Shown piece by piece: positions 24,848 to 32,067 of a stretch of 32,067 nucleotides of DNA. Within the stretch, counting starts at the first letter, position 1. The number at the start of each line of letters is the position of its first letter. Under the pieces are notes generated by a model. It saw only the letters and a program-made list of their open reading frames with translations, made no database searches and had not been told where the DNA came from. The DNA is from Geminicoccaceae bacterium (GTDB lineage: Bacteria; Pseudomonadota; Alphaproteobacteria; Geminicoccales; Geminicoccaceae): NCBI GenBank assembly GCA_023512415.1, contig JAILZQ010000016.1, forward strand, positions 1-32,067, read 5' to 3'. The translations under genes were made by a program, and so were the position numbers.

Positions 24848-25749
24848 CCCGCGGCGTTGAAGGTGTAGCCCAAGAAGTCGCGCAACGCCCGGGCGGCCGG
24901 GCCGGGCTCGGCGCCACGCCGCCAGGCGAGGCCCACGTCCATCGTCGGGACGGGCTCGGCCACGTCGCGGGTCTCCAGCCTGAGCCCCTCGAGCGACCAG
25001 GGGCGGTAGACCATGTCGGAGAGGATCCTCACGCCCATCCCGGCCGCGACCATGCTGCGCACCGCCTCGACCGAGCTCGTGCGGAAGACGACCTTCGGCA
25101 TCCAAGGCGTGCGCGCCCAGTAGCGCCGTGCGGTGAGTTCGGCCTCGTCGACCGTGAGCATGACATAGCGCTCTTGCGCGATCTCCTCGAGCGGCACGGT
25201 CGCGAGGGCCGCGAGGCGGTGGCCGGTGGGCAGCCAGAGGCGCCGGCGCGAGCGGATCAAGGTCTCGTGGGCGAGCCGCGCCCGGTCGACCAGGTTCGAG
25301 GTCAAGAGGACGGCGAGCTCGAGTTCGCCCTCGCCGAGCCGGCGCTCGATCTCGGGGCGCGGGGCTTCGACGAGCTCGACGTCGATCCTCGGGAAGAGCC
25401 GGGCGAAGCGGGCGAGGTGCGCCGGCAGGAAATAGCCCGCCACCGTGTAGGTAACGCCGACCCGCACCCGGCCGTCGACCTCGTCCTTGGGGGCGAGGCG
25501 GGCGCGCAGGGCACCATCGACCGCGGCCACCACGTTGCGCGCATGCTCGACGAAGCGCGCGCCCTCGGGGGTGAGGCGCATGCCGCGCGTCGTCCGCTCG
25601 AACAGCCGATGACCCAACAGCTCCTCGAGCTCGCCCACGGCCTCGCTCACCGCCGAGGGCGAAAGGGCGAGCTCGGAGGCGGCGCGCGAGACCCGGCCGG
25701 CCGCGGCGACGGCGAGGAAGGCACGGACCTGGCGAAGCGTGAGGCTCAA
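24829..25749 (-). CDS. LysR-family regulator, probable regulator of the TorT/Pxp cluster
   Basis: A 306-residue LysR protein from the TTG start. The HTH is LTLRQVRAFLAVAAAGRVSR followed by AASELALSPSAVSEAVGELE, then the linker HRLFERTTRGMRLTPEG; the effector domain includes the DEVDGRVRVGVTYTVAGYFL strand and FRTSSVEAVRSMVAAGMGV. This is the CynR/GltC-like branch. I use TTG 25749 because it gives the standard family N-terminus and has GAAGGG eight bases upstream; the longer ATG frame to 25938 would run through the divergent promoter. It is divergent from the binding-protein gene at 25880 and so is the best candidate regulator of that operon. It shares little sequence with the neighbouring LysR. 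Confidence 0.88.
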   Translation of the reverse strand: MSLTLRQVRAFLAVAAAGRVSRAASELALSPSAVSEAVGELEELLGHRLFERTTRGMRLTPEGARFVEHARNVVAAVDGALRARLAPKDEVDGRVRVGVTYTVAGYFLPAHLARFARLFPRIDVELVEAPRPEIERRLGEGELELAVLLTSNLVDRARLAHETLIRSRRRLWLPTGHRLAALATVPLEEIAQERYVMLTVDEAELTARRYWARTPWMPKVVFRTSSVEAVRSMVAAGMGVRILSDMVYRPWSLEGLRLETRDVAEPVPTMDVGLAWRRGAEPGPAARALRDFLGYTFNAAGQSLAG

Positions 25750-25829
25750 CCCGGAGGCCCTTCGGAAAAAGCGAAAAGGAGCGTCGGCACTTCCTGTTTC
25801 ACAAACGCGCCGCGCTCGGCAAGAGTGCC

Positions 25830-25850
25830 GGCACGGCGACCGGCCGTGCC
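25830..25850 (+). promoter_or_regulatory. 8-bp inverted repeat in the leader of the TorT-like operon
   Basis: GGCACGGC / GCCGTGCC arms with a 5-base loop (GACCG) lie 30 bases before the ATG at 25880, and GGCAC/GTGCC half-sites recur at about 25785 and 25825. It may be the operator for the divergent LysR regulator or a 5' leader stem. Confidence 0.35.
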
Positions 25851-25879
25851 CTGCCACGGCCCCTGGAGGGAGGAAAAGG

Positions 25880-26959
25880 ATGCGGCGCAACGCTCTGGGC
25901 GCGGGCGCGGCGGCGCTCGCCCTGATCGTGTGCGGCACGGTGGTGCGAGGCCACGCGGCCGACTGGTTCCCCTACAAGGTCGAGGTCTGGGACCCGCCCT
26001 TCGACATGGCGAGCCCGCGGAAGACGGTCGACTACGTGCCCCTACCCAAGGCCTCGAGGCCCTGGAACCTGTGCGTCTCTTTCCCGCACATGAAGGACGC
26101 CTATTGGCTCGCGGTCGATTACGGCGTGGTCGAGGAGGCGCGCCGGCAAGGCGTGAACCTCCAGCTCGTCGAGGCCGGCGGCTACACCGAGCTCGCCAAG
26201 CAGATCGCCCAGATCGAGAACTGCGTGGCGGGCGGTGCCAACGCCGTGATCATCGGCGCGATCTCCTACGACGGGCTCAACAACCTCGTGGCCGAGATCC
26301 GCAAGAAGAACGTGCCGGTGATCGACGTGATCAACGGGATGAGCTCGCCCGAGCTCTCGGCCAAGTCGCTGGTCTCCTTCGGCGAGATGGGGGCCAAGGC
26401 GGGCGAGTTCTTGGCCAAGCGGCACCCCGCCGGCAGCCCCAAGGTCAAGGTCGGCTGGTTCCCGGGCCCGGCCGGTGCCGGCTGGGTCGAGGCCGGCAAC
26501 AAGGGCTTCCTCGACGCGATCAAGGGCTCGGCGATCGAGGTGGTCGAGACCAAGTACGGCGACACCGGCAAGGAGGTCCAATCGAAGCTCGTCGAGGACA
26601 CGCTCGAAGCGCACCCCGACATCGCCTACATCGTGGGCACCGCGGTCACCGCCGAGGCGGCGATCCCGATCGTCCGCACGCGCGGGCTCCAGGACAAGGT
26701 CAAGATCGTCTCCTATTACTACACGCCGGGGGTCGATCAGGGCATCCGCCGGGGTCAGATCCTCGCCGCCCCGACCGATTCGCCGGTGATCCAAGGGCGG
26801 ATCGCGGTCGACCAGGCGATCCGCATCCTCGAGGGCAAGGACTACCTCAAGCACGTGGGCCCCGCTCTGTTCGTCGTGACCCAGGACAACATCAAGGGGT
26901 TCGACACCGCCTCGACACTCGCCCCGCCGACCTTCAAGCCGACCTTCAAGGTGCCCTGA
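25880..26959 (+). CDS. TorT-family periplasmic binding protein of a sugar-type ABC importer
   Basis: A 359-residue exported protein (signal peptide 1-26, ending RGHAADW). It is a type I periplasmic binding protein that tracks E. coli TorT through most of its length: LPKASRPWNLCVSFPHMKDA, YWLAVDYGVVEEARRQGVNL, VEAGGYTELAKQIAQIENC, FPGPAGAGWVEAGNKGF, AHPDIAYIVGTAVTAEAAI and PVIQGRIAVDQAIRILEGK. TorT senses trimethylamine N-oxide for the TorS kinase, but here no kinase is in view; an ATPase and permease follow, so this copy should deliver a ligand to a transporter. GGAGGGAGG a few bases before the ATG gives a strong start. The ligand is unknown; TMAO-like N-oxides or small cyclic compounds are guesses. 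Confidence 0.88.
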   Translation: MRRNALGAGAAALALIVCGTVVRGHAADWFPYKVEVWDPPFDMASPRKTVDYVPLPKASRPWNLCVSFPHMKDAYWLAVDYGVVEEARRQGVNLQLVEAGGYTELAKQIAQIENCVAGGANAVIIGAISYDGLNNLVAEIRKKNVPVIDVINGMSSPELSAKSLVSFGEMGAKAGEFLAKRHPAGSPKVKVGWFPGPAGAGWVEAGNKGFLDAIKGSAIEVVETKYGDTGKEVQSKLVEDTLEAHPDIAYIVGTAVTAEAAIPIVRTRGLQDKVKIVSYYYTPGVDQGIRRGQILAAPTDSPVIQGRIAVDQAIRILEGKDYLKHVGPALFVVTQDNIKGFDTASTLAPPTFKPTFKVP

Positions 26960-26994
26960 AGCGGGCGCACGGCCGCGAGCGACGCGAGGGTCGG

Positions 26995-28500
26995 GTGGCT
27001 GCGGCGCCGCTCCTCGAGCTGCGCGGGGTCTCGAAGGCGTATCCGGGCGTGCTCGCGCTCGACCGGGTCGACCTCGAGCTCCGCGCCGGTGAGGTGCACG
27101 TCCTCTTCGGCGAAAACGGCGCCGGCAAGTCCACGCTGATCTCGCTCGTGGCCGGCGTGCAGACGCCGGATACGGGCGAGATCCGGCTCGCCGGGACGGC
27201 GGTCCGCTTCGCTTCCGTGCACGAGGCGCGCCGGGCCGGGGTCTCGGCGGTGTTCCAGGAGTTCTCGCTGGTCCCGCAGCTCACCGTGGCCGAGAACATC
27301 GTGCTCGGCGACGAACCTCGGCGCGGCCTCCTGCTCGACGTGGCCGCGGCGCGGCGGATCGCCCGCGAGCTCCTCGACCGGCTGGGCTTCGCCCTCGACC
27401 CGGACGCCCGAGTGGAGGGCCTCACCCGCGCCGAACAGCAGATGGTCGAGATCGCCAAGGCGTTCCGCAGCGAGCCCAGGGTCCTCGTCCTCGACGAGCC
27501 GACCGCGTCCTTGACCGAACGGGAGGCCCGGCGGCTGCTCGCCCTCGTCGAACAGCTCGAGGCCCAGGGGGTGGGGGTCCTCTACATCACCCACCGGATG
27601 GGCGAGATCCGCCGGATCGGCGATCGGGTCACGGTCCTGCGCGACGGGCGGAAAATCGCGACCGTGCCGGCCACGACCGCCGAGGACGAGCTCGTCCGGC
27701 TGATGACCGGGCGGACGATCGAGCAGATCTTCCCGCCCCTGCCCCCCGCGCCGGCGGGCGCGACGGTCCTGCGGGTCGAGGACCTCACGACCCGCTCGGG
27801 GAGCGTCGTGGCAGCCAGCTTCGCGCTCTGTGCGGGGGAGATCTTGGGGTTCGCGGGCCTCGTCGGCTCGGGCAAGTCGGAGGCGGCACGCGCCGTCTTC
27901 GGCATCGAGCCGATCGCCTCCGGCCGGCTGCTGCTCGACGGGGCGCCGGTCGACATCGTGACCCCGGCTGCGATGCTCGCCCGGGGCGTGCTCTACCTGC
28001 CGCCCGACCGACGCGAGGAAGGGCTCGCGATGGTCAGGCCCGCGCGCGAGAACATGACGATGGCCGCGCTCGACCGGCCCGAACTCGGTCCCGGGCCCTG
28101 GCTCGGCCCGTTCCGCGAAGCCCGCCTCGCCCACGAACTCGCGCGGCGGATCGAGCTCCGGCCCGCCGCCCCCGAGCGCACGGTCGAGCTCTTCTCCGGC
28201 GGCAACCAGCAGAAGGTCCTGCTCTCCCGGGCGCTGGCCCGGCCGGTTCGGCTCTTGATGCTCGACGAGCCCACCGTGGGCGTCGACATGGCCACCCGAG
28301 CGGCGATCTACCGGCTCGTCGTGGAGCTCGCCGAGCGGGGCACGGCGATCCTCCTCGTCTCCTCCGATCTGCCCGAGATCCTCCACCTCTCCCATCGCGT
28401 GCTCGTCTTCCATCGCGGCCGGGTCCGCGCCGAGCTCGTCGGCGCCGAGATCGGCGAGGAGGCGGTGCTGCAGCATTTCTTCGAGCGCGAGGCGGCATGA
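26995..28500 (+). CDS. RbsA/MglA-type double ABC ATPase
   Basis: A 501-residue fused ATPase with two nucleotide-binding domains, as in ribose-type importers. Domain 1 has Walker A GENGAGKST (39-47), VFQEFSLVPQLTVAEN, the altered signature GLTRAEQQMVEIAKA and Walker B VLVLDEPTASLT. Domain 2 has the degenerate GLVGSGKSEAAR, YLPPDRREEGL, the signature LFSGGNQQKVLLSRAL and LLMLDEPTVGVD. This asymmetry is normal for the family. The GTG start, 35 bases after the binding-protein stop, has GAGGG four bases upstream. It overlaps the permease start by four bases (ATGA 28497-28500). Energises import of the ligand bound by the TorT-like protein. Confidence 0.93.
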   Translation: MAAAPLLELRGVSKAYPGVLALDRVDLELRAGEVHVLFGENGAGKSTLISLVAGVQTPDTGEIRLAGTAVRFASVHEARRAGVSAVFQEFSLVPQLTVAENIVLGDEPRRGLLLDVAAARRIARELLDRLGFALDPDARVEGLTRAEQQMVEIAKAFRSEPRVLVLDEPTASLTEREARRLLALVEQLEAQGVGVLYITHRMGEIRRIGDRVTVLRDGRKIATVPATTAEDELVRLMTGRTIEQIFPPLPPAPAGATVLRVEDLTTRSGSVVAASFALCAGEILGFAGLVGSGKSEAARAVFGIEPIASGRLLLDGAPVDIVTPAAMLARGVLYLPPDRREEGLAMVRPARENMTMAALDRPELGPGPWLGPFREARLAHELARRIELRPAAPERTVELFSGGNQQKVLLSRALARPVRLLMLDEPTVGVDMATRAAIYRLVVELAERGTAILLVSSDLPEILHLSHRVLVFHRGRVRAELVGAEIGEEAVLQHFFEREAA

Positions 28501-29537
28501 TCGAGACCGACCGCGCCACCGCGCTCGCCGCACCGGGGCCGGCCGAAAGGGTGCGGTTGTTGCTCGTGCGCCTGTTCGTCCGGCTGGGCGTTCTGCCGTT
28601 CCTGTTGCTCATTGCGGTGATCGTCTTCGCGTCGTTGTCCGAGAATTTCTTGACGGTCCGCAACCTCACCAACGTCGTCCGCCAGGCGGTCTATCTGTTG
28701 ATCGTCTCGCTCGGCCAGATGCTGGCACTCTTGACCGGCGGCTTCGACCTCTCGGTCGGCACGATCCTGGCACTGACCTCGGTGGTGAGCGCGTCGGCCA
28801 TGGCCGCGGCGCACGCGGCCTTTCCCGAACTGCCCTGGCTCTCGATCGCGCTCGGCTCGATGGCCGGCCTCGCGGCCGGGACCGCGATCGGGGTCGCGAA
28901 CGGGCTCGGCGTGGCGCTCTTCGGCGTCTCGCCCTTCATCATGACCCTCGGCATGGCCTCGGTCGGCTTCGGCATCGCGCTTTATTTGACCGGGGGCGTT
29001 CCCGTTTACGGGATGCCGGTCCTGTTCGGCGAGGTCTTCGGCTTCGGCACGCTCTTGGGCGTGCCGGTTCCGATCCTGATCGCTGCGCTTCTCGTCCTCG
29101 TCATGCTCGTGCTCGTCTACCGCACGCGGCTCGGCCGCTCGTTCTACGCGGTGGGCGGCAACATCAAGGCGGCTCGCCTCTCGGGCATCGACACCCGCCG
29201 GGTGCTGTTCACGACCTACGTGCTCTGCGCGCTCGCCACCTCGATCGGCGGGCTCTTGCTGACCGCTCGTCTGGACACCGGCGAGGCCAACATCGGCGCC
29301 TCGATGCCGCTCGAATCGATCGCCGCCTGCGTGATCGCCGGTGTGTCGCTGCGCGGCGGGGTCGGTCGGGTCGAGAACGTGGTCTTGGGCGCCCTCTTCA
29401 TCGTGCTCGTCCAGAACGGGATGAACCTCGCCCGGATCGAGTCCTACCTCCAGACCGTGGTCCTCGGCCTCCTGTTGATCCTCGCCGTCATCGCCGACCA
29501 GCTCCGGCTGCGGGCGATGGCGAGCCTGCGCGCGTGA
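28497..29537 (+). CDS. RbsC-type ABC permease
   Basis: A 346-residue inner-membrane protein of the BPD_transp_2 family with about 8-10 helices. Conserved blocks are FLTVRNLTNVVRQAVYLLIV, TGGFDLSVGTILALTSVVSA, FIMTLGMASVGFGIALYLTG, RTRLGRSFYAVGGNIKAARL with SGID, and VIAGVSLRGGVGRVENVVLG. GGFDLSVGT is the ribose-importer signature. The ATG overlaps the ATPase stop. One permease gene implies a homodimer, as in RbsABC. Its stop overlaps a possible GTG of pxpA at 29534. Confidence 0.93.
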   Translation: MIETDRATALAAPGPAERVRLLLVRLFVRLGVLPFLLLIAVIVFASLSENFLTVRNLTNVVRQAVYLLIVSLGQMLALLTGGFDLSVGTILALTSVVSASAMAAAHAAFPELPWLSIALGSMAGLAAGTAIGVANGLGVALFGVSPFIMTLGMASVGFGIALYLTGGVPVYGMPVLFGEVFGFGTLLGVPVPILIAALLVLVMLVLVYRTRLGRSFYAVGGNIKAARLSGIDTRRVLFTTYVLCALATSIGGLLLTARLDTGEANIGASMPLESIAACVIAGVSLRGGVGRVENVVLGALFIVLVQNGMNLARIESYLQTVVLGLLLILAVIADQLRLRAMASLRA

Positions 29538-29548
29538 GGGCAGCTCCG

Positions 29549-30289
29549 ATGGTGCCGATCAACTGCGACATGGGCGAAAGCTTCGGCCTCTGGCGGATGG
29601 GCGACGATGCCGGGCTCATGCCGCTCGTCGACCTCGCCAACGTCGCCTGCGGCTTCCACGCCTCCGACTTCGAGCACATGCACGCGACCGTGCGGCTCGC
29701 CAAACGCCACGGCGTGAAGGTGGGGGCGCACCCCTCCCTGCCGGATCGGCAGGGCTTCGGCCGGCGTGCGATGGTGATGCGCCGCGACGAGCTCGCCGAC
29801 TGCATCCTCTACCAGGTGGGCGCCCTCACCGCCTTCCTGCGCGCCGAAGGCATCGAGCTCCACCACATCAAGCCGCACGGGGCCCTCTACGGGATGGCCG
29901 CGCGCGATCCCGAGGTGGCGCACGCCATCTGCGACGCCGCTTCGGTGTTCGGCATGCCGATCCTGGGCATGGCCGGCACCGAGCACGAGCGCATCTACCC
30001 GGCCCGCGGCCTCCGGCTCGTGCGCGAGTTCTACGCCGATCTCGACTACGACGAAGCGGGCCGGCTCGTGATCACCCGCGAGCACCACGCGGTCGATCCG
30101 GACGAGGCGGCGGCGCGGGTGGTGCGTGCCGTGAAGGAGGGGGTGGTGCGCTCGACCGCGGGCACGGACGTCCCGGTCGTGGTCGAGACCGTCTGCGTCC
30201 ATTCCGATACACCGAACGCGGTCGCGATCGCCGGAGCCGTGCGCGCGGCGCTCGCCGCTCTCGGCGGCGCGGCCAACCAGGAGAGCTGA
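29549..30289 (+). CDS. pxpA: 5-oxoprolinase subunit PxpA (LamB/YcsF)
   Basis: A 246-residue LamB/YcsF protein. The opening VPINCDMGESFGLWRMGDDA, the NVACGFHASD metal-site segment, VGAHPSLPDRQGFGRR, HHIKPHGALYGMA and VCVHSDTPNA are the family's hallmarks. PxpA, with PxpB and PxpC, hydrolyses 5-oxoproline to glutamate at the cost of ATP; the fold is related to polysaccharide deacetylases. I choose ATG 29549 (GAGGG eight bases upstream, usual N-terminus); GTG 29534 overlapping the permease stop is an alternative adding five residues. The operon continues with a biotin carrier, a biotin carboxylase and pxpB, a variant layout that suggests a carboxylase-assisted reaction on a cyclic amide. Confidence 0.9.
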   Translation: MVPINCDMGESFGLWRMGDDAGLMPLVDLANVACGFHASDFEHMHATVRLAKRHGVKVGAHPSLPDRQGFGRRAMVMRRDELADCILYQVGALTAFLRAEGIELHHIKPHGALYGMAARDPEVAHAICDAASVFGMPILGMAGTEHERIYPARGLRLVREFYADLDYDEAGRLVITREHHAVDPDEAAARVVRAVKEGVVRSTAGTDVPVVVETVCVHSDTPNAVAIAGAVRAALAALGGAANQES

Positions 30290-30293
30290 GAAC

Positions 30294-30536
30294 ATGGCCA
30301 AGAAAGAAATCCTTTCGCCCCTGCCCGGGACCTTCTACCGCCGGCCGGCGCCCGACCAGCCGCCCTACAAAAGCGAGGGCGATCCGGTGGCGGTGGGCGA
30401 CGTCGTGGGCCTCGTCGAGGTCATGAAGTCGTTCAACGAGGTGAAGAGCGAGGTCGAGGGCAAGCTCGTGCGCTTCTTGGTCGAGAACGAGGATGCGGTG
30501 ATGGCCGGCCAGCCGCTCGCCGAGCTCGAGGGCTGA
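30294..30536 (+). CDS. Small biotin carboxyl carrier protein
   Basis: An 80-residue, stand-alone biotinyl domain. The biotin-accepting lysine is K45 in VEVMKSFNEVKSEVEGKL; the usual motif is (E)AMKM, so Val and Ser replace Ala and Met beside the lysine. It opens KKEILSPLPGTFYRRPAPDQ, where SPLPGTFYR is the strand that begins the barrel. AccB of acetyl-CoA carboxylase is about 150 residues, with an N-terminal dimer domain that is missing here. It starts four bases after pxpA, with AGGAG upstream, and six bases before the biotin carboxylase. It should shuttle a carboxyl group to a partner; the acceptor is likely the product of the Pxp module, not acetyl-CoA. Confidence 0.87.
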   Translation: MAKKEILSPLPGTFYRRPAPDQPPYKSEGDPVAVGDVVGLVEVMKSFNEVKSEVEGKLVRFLVENEDAVMAGQPLAELEG

Positions 30537-30541
30537 GCGCG

Positions 30542-31906
30542 TTGGCGATCCGCACCCTCCTCGTCGCCAACCGCGGCGAGATCGCGCTCCGCATCCAGCG
30601 GGCCGCGCGCGAGCTCGGCATCCGCGTGGTCCAGGCCCATTCGGCGGCGGATCGCGATTCCCTGCCGGTGCGGCTCGCCGATGCGGCGGTCGAGATCGGC
30701 CCGCCACCGGCCAAGAAGTCCTATCTCTCGATCCCGGCGATCGTCGAGGCGGCGAAAAAGGTCGGCGCGGACGCCGTACACCCCGGCTACGGCTTCCTGG
30801 CCGAGAACGGCGAGTTCGCCGATGCCTGCGAGGTGGCCGGCCTCGTCTTCGTCGGTCCCACGGGCGACACGATCCGGGCGATGGGCGACAAGGTCGAGGC
30901 GCGCCGGCTCGCCGCCGAAGCGGGCGTGCCCACCGTGCCCGGCAGTGCGGGGCGGATCCACGAGCTCGAGGAGGCCCGCGAGGTCCTCGCGCGTACCGGC
31001 TTCCCGGTGATGATCAAGGCCGCGGCCGGTGGCGGCGGACGCGGGATCCGCATCGCGCGCGACGCGGAGGAGCTCGCCCGGCTCTGGCCGCAGGCGCGCG
31101 CGGAGGCCCTGGCCGCCTTCGGTGACGGCGGGCTCTACCTCGAGAAACGGATCGAGCGGGCCCGCCATCTCGAGGTCCAGGTGCTGGGCGACGGCCGGCA
31201 GGTGATCCACCTCTTCGAGCGCGACTGCTCCCTGCAGCGCCGCCGGCAGAAGCTCTGGGAGGAGGCCCCGGCCGTCCGGCTCGATCCCACGGTGCGCGAG
31301 CGGCTGTGCGCCGCCGCCGTCCGGCTCGCCGAGCGGGTCCACTATCGTGGGGCCGGCACGGTCGAGTTCCTGTTCGACGAAGACCGCGGAGAATTCTACT
31401 TCCTCGAGATGAACACCCGCATCCAGGTCGAGCATCCGGTGAGCGAGGAGATCACCGGGGTCGACCTGGTCAAGGCGATGCTCGAGATCGCGGGTGGTGC
31501 CCCCCTGCCCTTCCGCCAGCAGGACGTGGTCCCGCGCGGGCACGCGATCGAGGTGCGGATCAACGCCGAGGACCCGGGGCGCGATTTCGCCCCGCATCCC
31601 GGGCGGATCGCGAGCCTCGAACTGCCGGGCGGGCCCGGGGTGCGGATCGACACCGCACTCTACGCTGGCTACGAGGTCCCGCCCTTCTACGATTCCCTGC
31701 TCATGAAGCTGATCGCCCGCGGCCGCGACCGCGCGGAGGCGCTCGCTCGGCTCGAGCGGGCCTTGGGAGAACTCGCGATCGGTGGGATCCCGACCACGGC
31801 GGGGCTGCACCGGCTCCTGGTCCGCGCACCCGAAGTCCGGGGCTGGGACGTGCACACGGCCTGGCTCGAGCCCTGGCTCGAATCGAACCGAGAAAAGCTC
31901 GCGTGA
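30542..31906 (+). CDS. accC: Biotin carboxylase (AccC-like, operon-specific)
   Basis: A 454-residue ATP-grasp enzyme that carboxylates biotin on the carrier using bicarbonate and ATP. Positions align with E. coli AccC: K159, the Gly-rich loop 163-168 (GGGGRG), H209 (RHLEVQ), K237, E289, N291 and R293 in LEMNTRIQVEHPV. One key motif differs: QRRRQKLWEEAP replaces QRRHQKVVEEAP, so the ATP-contacting histidine is an arginine. Start is TTG 30542, with GAGGG nine bases upstream; the first residues AIRTLLVANRGEIALRIQR are standard. Being inside the Pxp operon, it is probably a paralogue of the fatty-acid AccC and not the housekeeping copy. Confidence 0.9.
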   Translation: MAIRTLLVANRGEIALRIQRAARELGIRVVQAHSAADRDSLPVRLADAAVEIGPPPAKKSYLSIPAIVEAAKKVGADAVHPGYGFLAENGEFADACEVAGLVFVGPTGDTIRAMGDKVEARRLAAEAGVPTVPGSAGRIHELEEAREVLARTGFPVMIKAAAGGGGRGIRIARDAEELARLWPQARAEALAAFGDGGLYLEKRIERARHLEVQVLGDGRQVIHLFERDCSLQRRRQKLWEEAPAVRLDPTVRERLCAAAVRLAERVHYRGAGTVEFLFDEDRGEFYFLEMNTRIQVEHPVSEEITGVDLVKAMLEIAGGAPLPFRQQDVVPRGHAIEVRINAEDPGRDFAPHPGRIASLELPGGPGVRIDTALYAGYEVPPFYDSLLMKLIARGRDRAEALARLERALGELAIGGIPTTAGLHRLLVRAPEVRGWDVHTAWLEPWLESNREKLA

Positions 31907-31917
31907 AGGAGGTGGCG

Positions 31918-32067
31918 GTGGCGAGGACGGAATCGCGATATTCCTTCGGCGGTGACGAGCATCTCTTCGTCGAGATCGACGAAGAGATGTCGCTCGAGGC
32001 CTTCTTCAAGAGCCTTTCGGTCTGCACCGCGATCGAGGAGGCCGGCATCCGGGGTGTGACCGAGATC
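31918..32067 (+). CDS. pxpB: 5-oxoprolinase subunit PxpB / KipI family, N-terminal part (partial)
   Basis: The first 50 codons of a KipI/allophanate-hydrolase-subunit-1 protein, cut by the window end. RYSFGGDEHLFVEIDEEMSL followed by EAFFKSL and GIRGVTEI is the conserved opening. GTG 31918 is chosen since AAGGAGG lies five bases upstream; an in-frame GTG at 31912 overlaps that site. The gene starts 11 bases after the biotin carboxylase. PxpB works as a complex with PxpC, which is expected just outside the window. Confidence 0.87.
   Translation, partial: MARTESRYSFGGDEHLFVEIDEEMSLEAFFKSLSVCTAIEEAGIRGVTEI

Overview
The window is GC-rich DNA of proteobacterial type, about 32 kb, densely packed with genes on both strands and with no RNA gene, insertion sequence or CRISPR array that I could recognise. 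From about position 632 onward codon use is uniform (leucine is mostly CTC) and the gene content (NitT/TauT importer, CopA operon, BciB, DabAB, Pxp cluster) fits an alphaproteobacterium, probably a bacteriochlorophyll-making phototroph. That placement is an inference from gene content, not from a marker gene. The first ~590 bases look different: dusB-fis-purH is a beta/gammaproteobacterial gene order, Fis is not normally found in Alphaproteobacteria, and leucine is mostly CTG. The switch falls inside purH, next to its most conserved motif, so the left edge is either a recombination patch or an assembly chimera.

Layout. 1-1993: end of dusB, fis, purH. 1994-3574: gene-poor stretch with AT-richer patches, two tandem dyads and weak CtrA-like boxes. 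3575-6091 (minus): a CNNM/CorC-type membrane protein and a class V aminotransferase. 6479-6961: a secreted DUF1499 protein. 7152-10692: permease, binding protein and ATPase of a NitT/TauT-type importer, ending with an EthD-like protein. 10889-11809 (minus): a J-domain protein carrying a transmembrane helix and an OmpA/MotB-like C-terminus. 11934-12527: a small HExxH metalloprotease-like protein. 12452-16806 (minus): a copper-tolerance operon, copA, multicopper oxidase and DUF411 protein.

17221-19930: a class III aminotransferase followed by bciB, the ferredoxin-type 8-vinyl reductase of (bacterio)chlorophyll synthesis. Convergent to it, 19867-23833 (minus) holds dabB-dabA, an energy-coupled inorganic carbon uptake system, with a divergent LysR regulator (23936-24847) and a nested palindrome at its start. 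Light harvesting pigment synthesis and bicarbonate accumulation therefore sit side by side.

24829-32067: a second LysR regulator (minus) stands divergent to a seven-gene set: TorT-family periplasmic binding protein, RbsA-type ATPase, RbsC-type permease, pxpA (LamB/YcsF), a miniature biotin carrier, a biotin carboxylase and the start of pxpB (KipI), cut by the window edge. The set reads as uptake plus ATP/biotin-dependent opening of a cyclic amide such as 5-oxoproline or a related lactam. The substrate is not shown by the sequence. This cluster, and the J-domain/OmpA-like fusion, are the parts I find most likely to be underdescribed.
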